Shown here: positions 33,666 through 43,358 of the stretch, one piece after another | How positions within the stretch are numbered: the first letter of the stretch is position 1 | Layout of the letters: each line of letters begins with the position of its first letter | Assembly (NCBI GenBank): GCA_964440875.1 | Contig: CAYTTS010000001.1 | Span: 17,001 to 81,000, forward strand | Length of the DNA: 64,000 nt | Origin: JAAZDN01 sp964440875 | GTDB taxonomy: Bacteria; Bacillota_I; Bacilli_A; Erysipelotrichales; Erysipelotrichaceae | Direction: 5' to 3' | Notes under the pieces: generated by a model | Database searches by the model: none | Seen by the model: only the letters and a program-made list of their open reading frames with translations | What the model was told of the DNA's origin: nothing | Program-made: the position numbers and the translations under genes

Positions 33666-36600
33666 ATGAATAAATTTTTTGCATGGATGGGTAAAAAAAT
33701 AAATGGAAATCCATTTAAAATTATATTTATATCAATTGTCGCATTTGCAATAATGATTAGTGGAGCAATTAAAATTAATATGGCCACTGGAAGTGAGACG
33801 CTTGTAAGAGTTGATAATGAAGCTTATATTAATAACTATAAAATGGAGGATAATTTTGGTGGAGATGCAATAATGATCTTAGTAAAAGGTGATCAAGAGC
33901 AACTTTTATCACTAAGTAATTTAGAGAAATTATGGAACGTTGAACAAAGACTAAAATACAATGAAGATATCTTTTCAATAATGAGTCCATCAAGTATTGT
34001 CCATCAGATTACGGATAAGCAAACAAGTGAGATAAAGAAACAAGTCTTAAATATGAAGATAGGCTTAAATAGCATGTCTGAAAAATTGGCTGAAATATCA
34101 GTGGAACTTAATGAAAAGAATTTCCCAGATTTAAGTAGTTTAGATGATATGGTAGATAATATCTTTGAATCTCTTGATTTTGAAGTCTTATTAAAAGAGA
34201 TTATGTATGAACAAGAACTTGCCCTTAAATCGCAATTTAATAATTTATCAGCGGGTTTAAATGAGATGGGACTAAATCTTATTGAAGTATCAAAGCAATT
34301 TGGTAATTTAGAAATACCTGATACAACTTTGATTGAAGAAAAACTTAATGACCTTGAAAATATCACAAAAGTCTTTGATCAGTTAATAAATGGTCAAAGT
34401 ACTTCAAAATTAACTCTTAATAATCTCAAAGATAACTTAACAAATAGTTCAACTGGTCTTTCATTGATATCTGAGGAAATCTTAGCTATAAGTAGCGATT
34501 TAGATAATGAAGATTTGAAGGAAAAGTTGATCCTTATTTCAGAAAAACTGTCTGTTAGTTCCCAAGGAATCTCGCAAACATCAACGATCACTGAAAAACT
34601 ATCGGAGGGTAGTAATAATACTGTTATTGCTTTAGATAATATTAAGACTAATCTAGCTTCAACATTAGAGCAGATAAAAAATAACCTTAATATGGAAATA
34701 TCTAAAGATCAAATTATTGAAATGAGTCATAATTTTAATGAAATGGGTTTAAGACTTCAACATTTATCAAGCAATCTTAAAGATAAGTTGAGTAATGGAT
34801 CGTTACTTGTGTTTGATGACTCAATTATAAACTCAATAAAAGACCAAATGAGTCAAGAGTTTGCTAACGTGAAAGCTGGTTTAGATATAAGTATTGATCC
34901 AAAAGAATTTAAGAAAATGGCCAATGGATTTGGTGTTATCTCAGAAAACCTTCTAAATATGAGTAATGGCTTAGAAATTTTTAATGAAAAATCAAATATG
35001 TTATTAGCGAATTTCCCACACAATCAAAATGAACTTAATTCTATATTGTATGAAGATGATAAACTTCGAGAAGTTTTTAATGATACAATCATCGATGATC
35101 AACACCTTATGATGATTGTAAAACTAAATGGGAATGTTAGCGATTCAGTTATTGACAGTGTTTACTCTGATGTTTTAAAAGCAATAGAACAAGAGGATTT
35201 TAAAGTTGAGACAATAATATCTGGAAAACCAGTTTTGGATTCATCACTTCGTGAAGAAATGAAATCAAATATGGTTGTCATGATTGCGTCAGCTGTTGTT
35301 TTAATGTTTATCATTCTCTCTTTAGTCTTTAAAGTAAGATGGAGGATTTTAAGTTTATTAATTATCTTTATTAGCGTTTTTGCAACACTTGGTTTAATGG
35401 GGCATTTAAATGTATCTATGACAATGGTCTCTATGGCCGTCTTCCCGATTTTGATTGGACTTGGTATTGACTACTCCATTCAGTTTCATAACCGTTATGA
35501 AGAAGAACTATCTACAGAAATTACTTTAAGACAGATTGGTAAGTCGGTTGGAATCGCGGTTCTTGCGACAATCTTTGGTTTTGCATCACTATTTATCTCT
35601 CCAGTTCCAATGATTCAGGATTTCGGTAAAATGCTAACTATTGGAGTTATTGTAAGTTTTATCGGTAGTATAATACTCCTACTGCCAACATTAAGAGCGC
35701 GTGATCTAGTTAATAATAAAGTAGCAGATAAGAAGTCAAATGAACAAGAGTCAACAATAATAAATAAGTTATTGATAGTAATCGAGAAATTCGTAGTAAA
35801 GTTTGCTTATGTAATAATCATTATCGCTATTATGTTTTCATTCATAGGATTCTATGCTGACACTAAAGTTGGAGTTGAAACTGATATAGAAACATTTATG
35901 CCACAAGACATGCAGGCATTAAGTGATATTCATTATATTAGGGATACTGTTGGTTCTACAAATCAAATGGTACTTTATATGGGATCAAACGAAATGTTTA
36001 CTGAAGTTAATATTGATTATGTTAGAGAACTCACTAAAACACTAGAAGATAGATATTCAGATCAAATAGTCGATATTAAATCGATAAATAATGTTATTGA
36101 GAATATGTATGGTATGTCTGAGTTAAGTTATGAAGAATACCTAAATGTTATAAAAAATGATATCCCAAATAGTCAAAGAAAAATGTTTGTTAGTGATGGC
36201 TTCGATAAATCAGTTATTATTATGAATGTGGAGCATATGGCGACAGAAGACTTACAAGAGTTTGTAAGTAATCTAAATAGAGATATAACTGATGCACCTT
36301 TAGACATCGCTATTACTGGTAAGTCAGTTTTAGACATTGAAATGGTTAAAGGACTTACTGATGGAAGACTTCAAATGACCTCTTTAGGATTAGCACTTGT
36401 ATTCTTAGTTTTACTTATAATGTATAGAAGCTTTATAAAGGCATTTGTGGCAATATTACCTGTTTCATTGATTGTTGGAATGTCAGGTGGTGTCATGAAT
36501 ATACTTAACCTTAAATACACGCCTATCACGGCAACACTTGGTGCTCTCGTTCTAGGAATGGGTACAGAAATGACTATAATGCTTTTAGAGAGATATTTAG

Positions 36601-36848
36601 AAGAAAGATCGAATAAGAGTAAGTCTGATGCACTATTTATTACTATGCAAAATATTGGTAAAGCGACACTTGCGTCAGGATTGACAACTGTAGGTGGTTT
36701 CAGTGTTCTAATGTTATCAAAGTTTGTAATTCTTAAAGATTTTGGATTAATGACGGTAATAAACATTTCATTAGCTCTTATAGCTACCTTTATAATATTG
36801 CCATCTTTAATATGGATACTTGATAAATACCTTGTGAAAAAACAATAA
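33666..36848 (+). CDS. MMPL/RND-superfamily (HAE3-type) exporter with large coiled-coil ectodomain
   Basis: A 1060-residue protein: TM1 at about 17-38; a long extracytoplasmic segment (40-530) rich in heptads and LS/NL-ISxxL repeats, predicted helical/coiled coil; membrane blocks at about 535-690 and 710-730; a second ectodomain; and a last block (about 905-1055). VSMAVFPILIGLGIDYSIQFHNRYEEEL and ALVLGMGTEMTIMLLERYLEER are the paired RND TM4/TM10 motifs, with Asp in the first and Glu in the second. The ectodomain is much larger than in ordinary HAE3 proteins and recalls YhgE/Pip. Exports a hydrophobic or lipid-like substrate; unproven. Confidence 0.88.
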   Translation: MNKFFAWMGKKINGNPFKIIFISIVAFAIMISGAIKINMATGSETLVRVDNEAYINNYKMEDNFGGDAIMILVKGDQEQLLSLSNLEKLWNVEQRLKYNEDIFSIMSPSSIVHQITDKQTSEIKKQVLNMKIGLNSMSEKLAEISVELNEKNFPDLSSLDDMVDNIFESLDFEVLLKEIMYEQELALKSQFNNLSAGLNEMGLNLIEVSKQFGNLEIPDTTLIEEKLNDLENITKVFDQLINGQSTSKLTLNNLKDNLTNSSTGLSLISEEILAISSDLDNEDLKEKLILISEKLSVSSQGISQTSTITEKLSEGSNNTVIALDNIKTNLASTLEQIKNNLNMEISKDQIIEMSHNFNEMGLRLQHLSSNLKDKLSNGSLLVFDDSIINSIKDQMSQEFANVKAGLDISIDPKEFKKMANGFGVISENLLNMSNGLEIFNEKSNMLLANFPHNQNELNSILYEDDKLREVFNDTIIDDQHLMMIVKLNGNVSDSVIDSVYSDVLKAIEQEDFKVETIISGKPVLDSSLREEMKSNMVVMIASAVVLMFIILSLVFKVRWRILSLLIIFISVFATLGLMGHLNVSMTMVSMAVFPILIGLGIDYSIQFHNRYEEELSTEITLRQIGKSVGIAVLATIFGFASLFISPVPMIQDFGKMLTIGVIVSFIGSIILLLPTLRARDLVNNKVADKKSNEQESTIINKLLIVIEKFVVKFAYVIIIIAIMFSFIGFYADTKVGVETDIETFMPQDMQALSDIHYIRDTVGSTNQMVLYMGSNEMFTEVNIDYVRELTKTLEDRYSDQIVDIKSINNVIENMYGMSELSYEEYLNVIKNDIPNSQRKMFVSDGFDKSVIIMNVEHMATEDLQEFVSNLNRDITDAPLDIAITGKSVLDIEMVKGLTDGRLQMTSLGLALVFLVLLIMYRSFIKAFVAILPVSLIVGMSGGVMNILNLKYTPITATLGALVLGMGTEMTIMLLERYLEERSNKSKSDALFITMQNIGKATLASGLTTVGGFSVLMLSKFVILKDFGLMTVINISLALIATFIILPSLIWILDKYLVKKQ

Positions 36849-36851
36849 AAT

Positions 36852-36915
36852 AACTAGGTGTTAAAATGAAGTGAAATATAAATTTGAACTCACTTATTTA
36901 ACATCTAGTTTTATT
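36852..36915 (+). terminator. Long hairpin after the MMPL gene
   Basis: AACTAGGTGTTAA / TTAACATCTAGTT 13-bp stem (one G-U) with an inner AAGTG / CACTT stem, then TTTATT. Terminator is likely but the T run is short. Confidence 0.6.
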
Positions 36916-36920
36916 AATAT

Positions 36921-36975
36921 AAAAAAGATCTGACTTCTAAGATGATTATTAACCATCCATTGAAGTTAGATCTTT
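36921..36975 (-). terminator. Terminator after RNase J gene
   Basis: AAAGATCTGACTTC / GAAGTTAGATCTTT 14-bp stem (one G-U); TTTTTTATA follows on the minus strand. Confidence 0.8.
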
Positions 36976-36979
36976 ATAA

Positions 36980-38704
36980 TTATTTATTTGCTTCTGTATT
37001 CTTGTTTAAGATTACTGGAATGATGATTGGATTTCTTTCTGTATTCTCAATAAAGTAAGGTTCTAGTGTTTCTCTTACTGTATTTTTGATTTGACTAAAT
37101 GTAGTCTTTCCAGCTAACTCTTTCTTAAGTGCGTTGTGTACTAATATTTCAGCTTCTTTTAGCATTTGAGTACTTTCTTTAACGAAGACAAATCCTCTTG
37201 ATAAGATATTTGGTCTTGTTAAGATTTTATTGTTTCTTGAATCAATAGATACGATTACTGAAACTAATCCATTGTCACTTAGTAAGTGACGATCCTTAAG
37301 TACTGCCGTTGAAAGTCCTGAAGCATCTGATCCATCAACGTAGATATCGTCTGCATGGATTTTATGTGTACTTCTATAAACTTTTTTATCTCTTAGTATT
37401 AATGGTTCTCCATTACTATTGATAAATACGTTCTCAGGTTTAACTCCAACTTCAGTTGCTGTTTTAGCATGAATTTTTAACATTTTGTTTTCTCCATGCA
37501 TTGGCATGAAGTATTCTGGTTTAACAAGTTGTAAGAATAATTTTTGTTCTTCCTGTGAAGCATGTCCTGTCGTATGTAAGTTAGATAGTACTGACTTTGT
37601 TAATACGTTAGCTCCTGCTCTTGTTAAGCTGTTTACAATTTTGTTAACACTTTGTCCATTTCCTGGAATTGGACTTGATGAGAATGCTACTGTATCACCA
37701 GGGAATATTTTGATGTGTCTATGTGTTCCATTTGCGATTCTTGATAAGGCAGCCATTGGCTCACCTTGAGATCCGGTACATACGATACATAATTTATCTG
37801 CTGGGATATTTTTTAACTCATGTGCTTTAACAAATGATTTTTTCGGTATATTGATATGACCTAATTGTTGTCCAACGTCGACAACGTTTTCCATTGATCT
37901 TCCAAATACTGCTACTCGTCTTCCATTTGCTACTGCTGCTTCTAAAATTTGGCTAACTCTAAATACGTTTGATGCAAATGATGCAATAATTAATCTACCT
38001 TTAGTATTTTTCATTATTTCATTGATTTGCTGACCAACTTTTCTCTCACTTAATGAGAAATCTGGTATTTCTGAGTTTGTTGAATCACTTAATGCTAATG
38101 TTACGCCAGTTGATCCAATAAATGCCATTTTTTGATAATCAATATTACCTTCAACAGGTGTTAAGTCAAACTTAAAGTCGCCGGTACTAATTATCGTTCC
38201 ATTTGGACTCGTTATATAAACACCATAAGCATCTGGTATTGAGTGGATTACGCTAAAGTATCCAACTCTAAAGTGTTTTGTTTTGATTTGTGAATTACCA
38301 TCGAATAATTCGATATTAGCTTTATGATTTAATTTATGTTCTTCCAGTTTACGTTTAATTAAGAATGATGCAAACTTAGGTGCATAAATTTTTGGAATGT
38401 CCACTACTTTTAATAAGAATGGTATTCCTCCGATATGGTCTTCGTGACCATGTGTAATAATTAAGGCTTTGATCTTACTTTGGTTTTCAACTAGATATTG
38501 ATAATCAGGAATTACATAGTTAATTCCTAGTAAGTTATCTTCCGGAAACATTACTCCTGCGTCAATTATAATTATTTCGTCATCATGTTCTATACAGTAC
38601 ATGTTTTTTCCTACTTCGTTTAATCCACCTAGGGCATAAACGAGTGTATCCGATCCAGATTTATAATCTGTTATCTGATTAGCTTTCTTTTGCTTTGATT
38701 TCAT
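36980..38704 (-). CDS. rnj: Ribonuclease J
   Basis: A 574-residue metallo-beta-lactamase/beta-CASP RNase for mRNA decay and rRNA maturation, with 5'-3' exo and endonuclease activity. Zinc ligands ITHGHEDHIGGIPF, STGDFKFD, and LHTTGHAS; beta-CASP LALSDSTNSEIPDFS; C-terminal domain from about 450. Intact HxHxDH suggests an active, J1-type enzyme. Start follows AAGGAG. It lies 9 bp after def. The small epsilon-subunit gene (rpoY/ykzG), often just upstream of rnjA in Bacilli, is not between them. Confidence 0.93.
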   Translation of the reverse strand: MKSKQKKANQITDYKSGSDTLVYALGGLNEVGKNMYCIEHDDEIIIIDAGVMFPEDNLLGINYVIPDYQYLVENQSKIKALIITHGHEDHIGGIPFLLKVVDIPKIYAPKFASFLIKRKLEEHKLNHKANIELFDGNSQIKTKHFRVGYFSVIHSIPDAYGVYITSPNGTIISTGDFKFDLTPVEGNIDYQKMAFIGSTGVTLALSDSTNSEIPDFSLSERKVGQQINEIMKNTKGRLIIASFASNVFRVSQILEAAVANGRRVAVFGRSMENVVDVGQQLGHINIPKKSFVKAHELKNIPADKLCIVCTGSQGEPMAALSRIANGTHRHIKIFPGDTVAFSSSPIPGNGQSVNKIVNSLTRAGANVLTKSVLSNLHTTGHASQEEQKLFLQLVKPEYFMPMHGENKMLKIHAKTATEVGVKPENVFINSNGEPLILRDKKVYRSTHKIHADDIYVDGSDASGLSTAVLKDRHLLSDNGLVSVIVSIDSRNNKILTRPNILSRGFVFVKESTQMLKEAEILVHNALKKELAGKTTFSQIKNTVRETLEPYFIENTERNPIIIPVILNKNTEANK

Positions 38705-38713
38705 ATTTACTCC

Positions 38714-39277
38714 TTATATTTCTATTGCGTTTTCGATAATTTTAAAAGGATCATTTTTATCAATGTGATCATAGAATAATATTCCTTCTAGATGATCATA
38801 TTCATGTTGTAAAGCAATTGCTAAAAATCCTCTAGCTCTAATCTTTACATTCTCTTTTAAAAGGGCATCATATGCCTCTATTGTTATTCTTGCAGAACGA
38901 TAGACATGACCTTCATGTTCATCCTCTACTGATAGACAACCTTCACCACTGCCTAAAAAACTCATTTGTTCTGAGTGGCTGATAATTTTTGGGTTTACTA
39001 GTGCATACTCTTCAACCATTATATCATCATCCTTTAAAGTTTCAAGTCTAACAATAAACATCCTTTTATTAACACCTACTTGTGGAGCTGCTATCCCAAC
39101 GGCAGGTTTTAGTCCATATTTTTCTTGTTTTTCTTCATCGATTGAATCTCTAACGTATTTAAGCATATTATCTATAATAGTTTGGTCTTCTTTATTTAAT
39201 GGTATTTCTACTTCAACATTTTCCGCTCTTAAAAGAGGATCGTTGTCGAGAACGATATCATAATATTTGTTTTTCAT
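38714..39277 (-). CDS. def: Peptide deformylase
   Basis: A 187-residue Fe/Zn enzyme removing the N-formyl group from new proteins. Motif I GIAAPQVGVN, motif II EGCLSVEDE with the metal Cys, motif III QHEYDHLEG with two His. The length and the insertions fit the type II deformylases of Gram-positives. Upstream partner of rnj. Confidence 0.95.
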   Translation of the reverse strand: MKNKYYDIVLDNDPLLRAENVEVEIPLNKEDQTIIDNMLKYVRDSIDEEKQEKYGLKPAVGIAAPQVGVNKRMFIVRLETLKDDDIMVEEYALVNPKIISHSEQMSFLGSGEGCLSVEDEHEGHVYRSARITIEAYDALLKENVKIRARGFLAIALQHEYDHLEGILFYDHIDKNDPFKIIENAIEI

Positions 39278-39389
39278 GTTTTATTTACCTCGTTAATATT
39301 ATAAGGTAAATTATCTTAAATTACAAAGTAAATAAACCATTTTAAAGTATTTCATCATTAAATTTGGTAATATATAAGTGGAGGCGTTT

Positions 39390-40592
39390 ATGAAAAAATT
39401 CTTAAATAATTTTGTAGTTGTTAAAGGGAGCGATAGATTCATAAATTTTGCAACGATTTCATTATCGTTACTTGGTTTAGTTATGGTCGTCTCTGCTTCT
39501 ATGCAAGCCTCAGACAATAGTACTAGGGTCTTAATAATTACTACTATAAAACAAGTATTATATTTTACAATCAGTTATGGATTAATGTTCTTTTTAAGCA
39601 AAATATTTAGTTACAAACTAGCTCGTCATACAATAATGCCGATTTCACTTATTATGATTGGATTATTATTATCAACACTATTCTTCAAAGAGTTAAATGG
39701 ATCCTATGCTTGGATAAGGATAGGAAGTGGATCTGCTCAGTTTACGATTCAACCTTCAGAGTTTGCTAAGGTGACATCGATAGTTCTTATAGCGATGTAT
39801 CTTGGTGATGTCAGTTATAAAACACCAAGAAATGGTATTGAAATTATTAAACCAATTTTTTATATGATTTTGATTCAAGCATTTATCATTACATTTTTAC
39901 AAAAGGACTTTGGTAGTGCGATCGTCTTATTAATGATTTCACTCTTTATCGCATTTATCCCTAGTCATCCAAGAATTAGAAAGTATCAAAATATTTTAAT
40001 GTTTGTAACTTTCTTAGGAATCTTTTTTGCAGGTTTTATATTAAGTGATACAGGTATTGCCTTAATTGAGAAAACTGGAATATTAAAAGGGTATAAGTTA
40101 GCTCGCTTTACAGCTTACGCAAATCCCTTTGTAGATATTCAAGATACAGGCTTTCAATTGGCTAACTCACTAGTCTCATTTTCACGTGGGGGCTTATTTG
40201 GTGTAGGTTTAGGTCAGTCAGTTCAAAAATATGGTTATCTACCAGAAGCGACGACAGACTTTATACTACCTTTGATTGCTGAGGAGTTGGGCTTTGTTGG
40301 AATCATCGTAATATTTAGTATATATATAGGATTAATCTATCGACTTACTTACCATGCTTTAAAAGTTAAAGAAGAAAAAGGAAAAATGATTTTAATGGGA
40401 ACAGCACTTTATTTATTTATCCACTTCTTCTTAAATGTTGGTGGTGTAAGTTTAGCAATACCATTAACTGGTGTTCCATTACTGCTTTTATCATCAGGTG
40501 GATCATCATCAATGGCAATCTTCTCAGCGATTGGAATATGTCAAAAGATAATTAGTGATAATAGAAAGATGATAGATAATGAGAATAGTTAG
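39390..40592 (+). CDS. ftsW: FtsW/RodA-family SEDS peptidoglycan polymerase (FtsW-like)
   Basis: A 400-residue protein with about ten helices. GSYAWIRIGSGSAQFTIQPSEFAK, the catalytic-region PEATTDFILPLIAEELGFVG and the GVPLLLLSSGGSSSMA loop define SEDS glycosyltransferases. It polymerises lipid II at the division septum with a class B PBP. Called FtsW rather than RodA because of its sequence and the rsmD-coaD neighbourhood; the distinction is not certain. ATG 39390 follows TGGAGG; the GTG at 39378 overlaps that site. Overlaps rsmD by 14 bases. Confidence 0.88.
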   Translation: MKKFLNNFVVVKGSDRFINFATISLSLLGLVMVVSASMQASDNSTRVLIITTIKQVLYFTISYGLMFFLSKIFSYKLARHTIMPISLIMIGLLLSTLFFKELNGSYAWIRIGSGSAQFTIQPSEFAKVTSIVLIAMYLGDVSYKTPRNGIEIIKPIFYMILIQAFIITFLQKDFGSAIVLLMISLFIAFIPSHPRIRKYQNILMFVTFLGIFFAGFILSDTGIALIEKTGILKGYKLARFTAYANPFVDIQDTGFQLANSLVSFSRGGLFGVGLGQSVQKYGYLPEATTDFILPLIAEELGFVGIIVIFSIYIGLIYRLTYHALKVKEEKGKMILMGTALYLFIHFFLNVGGVSLAIPLTGVPLLLLSSGGSSSMAIFSAIGICQKIISDNRKMIDNENS

Positions 40593-41127
40593 TGGCGAGT
40601 TTCGTTCGCGTAATTTGAAAAGTTTAAAAGGTGATAATACACGTCCGACATCAGATAAGATTAGGGCGGCAATCTTCGATAGTATTGCCTTTGATGATTA
40701 TAAATATCAAACAATGTTAGATCTATTTTCTGGAAGTGGTGCGATGGGACTTGAGGCAATCTCGCGCGGCTTTAGTAAAGTTGTCTTTAATGATAATAAT
40801 AAAGCTGCCATTAGAATAATAAAAGAAAACATTAATGATTTAAAAGTTAAGGATAAAACGATAGTATATGGATATGATTATAAACATACCTTAAAAATCA
40901 TGGAGGATAGTGCTATTGATTTAATATTTATTGATCCACCTTACGATAAAATAGATTTAAATGAAATCTTTAAATTGATATCAGACTTAAATGTTTTAAG
41001 TGATGATGGTATTATAATAGTTGAGGGCTCAAATAAACTTGATTTAGCCAAAAATATTGAAGATTTTACTAAGTATAAAGAAAAAGATTATAAAGCTACA
41101 AGAATAATGTATTTTAAGAAGGGATGA
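40579..41127 (+). CDS. rsmD: 16S rRNA (guanine966-N2)-methyltransferase
   Basis: A 182-residue Rossmann methyltransferase: RIVSGEFRSRNLKS, TRPTSDKIRAAIFDSI, SAM loop DLFSGSGAMGLEAISRG, catalytic FIDPPYDK. Methylates G966 of 16S rRNA. Starts inside the ftsW end and is followed by coaD 5 bp later, the usual pairing. Confidence 0.95.
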   Translation: MRIVSGEFRSRNLKSLKGDNTRPTSDKIRAAIFDSIAFDDYKYQTMLDLFSGSGAMGLEAISRGFSKVVFNDNNKAAIRIIKENINDLKVKDKTIVYGYDYKHTLKIMEDSAIDLIFIDPPYDKIDLNEIFKLISDLNVLSDDGIIIVEGSNKLDLAKNIEDFTKYKEKDYKATRIMYFKKG

Positions 41128-41131
41128 TTTA

Positions 41132-41617
41132 ATGAAGACAGCAGTATATGCGGGGACTTTTGATCCGCCAACTTATGGACACTTAGATATAATAAAAAGG
41201 GCATCGGTTGTATTTGATGTTTTAATCGTTGCGATAATGAAAAACTCTGAGAAGCGATCTTTCTTTAGTGAAGAGGAACGCGTTAATATGTTAAAGATAA
41301 TGTGTAAGGATTTAGAGAACGTTAAAATATTAGTCGGAGATGGATTAACAGTTGATCTTGCAAAAGAAAATAATGCTGACTTCTTAGTTCGTGGTATCCG
41401 TGCCATAATGGATTATGAGTATGAACTTCAAATTGCTTCAGCCAATATGGTTATTGGTGAAGATATTGAAACAGTATTCTTCTTGGCAAGACCAGAGCAT
41501 TCATACTTATCATCATCTATCGTTAGATCGATTGCTGAGCATAAGGGTGATATTAGTAAGTTTATTCCTGAGTCAATAATTGAAGAAGTAATAGCTAAAT
41601 ATAATAATGGTAAATGA
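41132..41617 (+). CDS. coaD: Phosphopantetheine adenylyltransferase
   Basis: A 161-residue nucleotidyltransferase making dephospho-CoA from phosphopantetheine. AGTFDPPTYGHLDIIKRA holds the T/HxGH motif, RGIRAIMDYEYELQIASAN and YLSSSIVRSIAEHKGD are conserved. Ends the ftsW-rsmD-coaD unit with a terminator. Confidence 0.96.
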   Translation: MKTAVYAGTFDPPTYGHLDIIKRASVVFDVLIVAIMKNSEKRSFFSEEERVNMLKIMCKDLENVKILVGDGLTVDLAKENNADFLVRGIRAIMDYEYELQIASANMVIGEDIETVFFLARPEHSYLSSSIVRSIAEHKGDISKFIPESIIEEVIAKYNNGK

Positions 41618-41639
41618 GTGATTAACTTCACTCTTTTTT
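41616..41639 (+). terminator. Terminator after coaD
   Basis: GAGTGA / TCACTC stem with a 6-nt loop and TTTTTT. Confidence 0.8.
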
Positions 41640-41654
41640 ATTGGATGACTCTAA

Positions 41655-41683
41655 ATGACAGATAGAAATTATCAGTGTATAAT
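41655..41683 (+). promoter_or_regulatory. Upstream promoter of hrcA operon
   Basis: ATGACA, 17-bp spacer, TATAAT; lies before both CIRCE elements, so its transcripts would read across them. Confidence 0.6.
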
Positions 41684-41696
41684 GAATTTATAAGAA

Positions 41697-41723
41697 TTAG
41701 CACTCAACCGTTGACAGTGCTAA
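41697..41723 (+). promoter_or_regulatory. CIRCE element 1 (HrcA operator)
   Basis: TTAGCACTC-N9-CAGTGCTAA, one mismatch to the canonical inverted repeat. Confidence 0.95.
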
Positions 41724-41739
41724 ACAGTTGGTGTATAAT
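41711..41739 (+). promoter_or_regulatory. Main heat-shock promoter of hrcA operon
   Basis: Perfect TTGACA, 17-bp spacer, TATAAT; the -35 is inside CIRCE 1 and CIRCE 2 begins one base after the -10. Confidence 0.92.
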
Positions 41740-41740
41740 A

Positions 41741-41767
41741 TTAGCAGTAGCAAGGTAAGAGTGCTAA
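41741..41767 (+). promoter_or_regulatory. CIRCE element 2 (HrcA operator)
   Basis: TTAGCAGTA-N9-GAGTGCTAA; two mismatches, both in the left arm. Spans the transcription start and ends just before the hrcA ribosome site. Confidence 0.88.
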
Positions 41768-41779
41768 AAGGGAGGTATT

Positions 41780-42811
41780 ATGTTAACTGAAAGACAGAAT
41801 TTAATCTTCAAATCGATTGTTGATGAGTTTGTTTCTACAGCAGAACCTGTTTCATCAAAAATCTTAATAGAAAAATATAATATCAACTACTCTTCAGCTA
41901 CCGTTAGAAATGAAATGGTCGAATTAGAGAATATTGGTTTGATTGAAAAGACACATACTTCTAGCGGAAGGATTCCTTCAGTAGCAGGTTATCGTTACTA
42001 TGTAGAATTCTTAATGGAAAAGATAGATACTTCAAAATATGAGTTAGCAATAAAAGCATTTGTTGAAAATTCATATAAAAGTGTCGAAGACGCAATTAAA
42101 AATGCCAGTGATATTATTTCACAGATGACGAATTTAACGTCGATTGTATTAGGTCCTGATGCATATGAACATCGTCTACAACACATTCAACTATTTCCAA
42201 TAGATGAAAGAAGTGCTGTTGCTATATTTATTACCGACTCTGGTCATACAGAAAACCGTGTCTTTAAATTTAGCGATGATGTAACAATGAAAGATATTCA
42301 AATTAGTACAGACATTATGAATAGTCGCCTTCATGGGACAAAGATTAAAGATGTAAGTGAAAAACTTGAAAGTATTAGACCAATATTAGAAGAAGCGGTA
42401 AGTCGTCATGAAGTGATTTATAACGCATTTGCCATTGCATTCTCGAAGTTTACTAATGACAATGTTTATTTTAGTGGAGAAACTAATATAATCAATCAAC
42501 CAGATTTTGTTGATCTCGACCGCATTAAGCAGTTAATGCTAATGTTACAAGATCATCAATTGTGGAGGAATGTTAGTAGAGGAGAAGCTGATGTTTATCT
42601 AGAGAGATCGGATAAAGCACAGTTGTCTTGGATTGAAGACTTGGTTGTAGTTTCAACTAACTTAAGAATTTCAAATAATGAGTCAGCTAAAATATTATTA
42701 GTCGGACCCTCAAGAATGGATTATGAAAGAATTATATCCTTAATTGAAGTTTTAAGTGATAGTTTAGAAATGGTTTTTATTGAAGGAGGTAAAGATGAAG
42801 AAGAAAGTTGA
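41780..42811 (+). CDS. hrcA: Heat-inducible transcription repressor HrcA
   Basis: A 343-residue repressor. Winged helix at residues 1-75 (LTERQNLIFKSIVDEF, SSATVRNEMVELENIGLIEKTHTSSGRIPS) and a GAF-like dimer domain; SRGEADVYLERS is a conserved insert region. It binds the two CIRCE elements upstream and is kept active by GroEL in other species. First gene of the operon; its end overlaps grpE. Confidence 0.95.
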   Translation: MLTERQNLIFKSIVDEFVSTAEPVSSKILIEKYNINYSSATVRNEMVELENIGLIEKTHTSSGRIPSVAGYRYYVEFLMEKIDTSKYELAIKAFVENSYKSVEDAIKNASDIISQMTNLTSIVLGPDAYEHRLQHIQLFPIDERSAVAIFITDSGHTENRVFKFSDDVTMKDIQISTDIMNSRLHGTKIKDVSEKLESIRPILEEAVSRHEVIYNAFAIAFSKFTNDNVYFSGETNIINQPDFVDLDRIKQLMLMLQDHQLWRNVSRGEADVYLERSDKAQLSWIEDLVVVSTNLRISNNESAKILLVGPSRMDYERIISLIEVLSDSLEMVFIEGGKDEEES

Positions 42812-43337
42812 AGAAAATTTAGAGGAAGAAATCTTGAGTGAGGAGACTCTAGAAGATACTGTTGAAGAGGCAGTAGATGAAATTGCAGTGTTAGAAGAAG
42901 AAATTGCAAACTTAAAATTAGCTTTAGAAAATGAACACAATAGTTTTTTAAAGGCACATGCAGATTCGGAAAATACAAAACGTCGTTTAACAAACGATTT
43001 TAATCAAAAAGATAAATATAAAATTCAAAGCTTTGCATTAAGTTTATTACCAGCAATAGACAATATGGAAAAAGTCTTAGCTGATGATAATGAAGATAAT
43101 AGTTCATTAAAAGAAGCAATTGAGATGATTTATCGTCAATTAATGAATAGCTTAGAGAGTGAAGGAGTTACAGTGATTGAAACAAAAGATCAAGCATTTG
43201 ATCCAATGGTACATCACGCAGTTATGTTGGATAGTGTAGAAGGTGTAGAATCTGACATGATATTAGAAGAGTTACAAAAAGGATATATGTTAAAAGACCG
43301 CGTACTTAGAGCAAGTATGGTAAAGGTTAGTAAATAG
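42795..43337 (+). CDS. grpE: Nucleotide exchange factor GrpE
   Basis: A 180-residue protein: acidic Glu-rich N-terminus, long coiled coil (about 35-85) and the conserved head LLPAIDNMEKVL ... GVTVIETKDQAFDPMVHHAVM ... EELQKGYMLKDRVLRASMVKV. It releases ADP from DnaK. ATG 42795 follows GGAGGT inside the hrcA end (17-base overlap). Confidence 0.96.
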   Translation: MKKKVEENLEEEILSEETLEDTVEEAVDEIAVLEEEIANLKLALENEHNSFLKAHADSENTKRRLTNDFNQKDKYKIQSFALSLLPAIDNMEKVLADDNEDNSSLKEAIEMIYRQLMNSLESEGVTVIETKDQAFDPMVHHAVMLDSVEGVESDMILEELQKGYMLKDRVLRASMVKVSK

Positions 43338-43358
43338 AAAGAAAAGGAGAAATATTAT

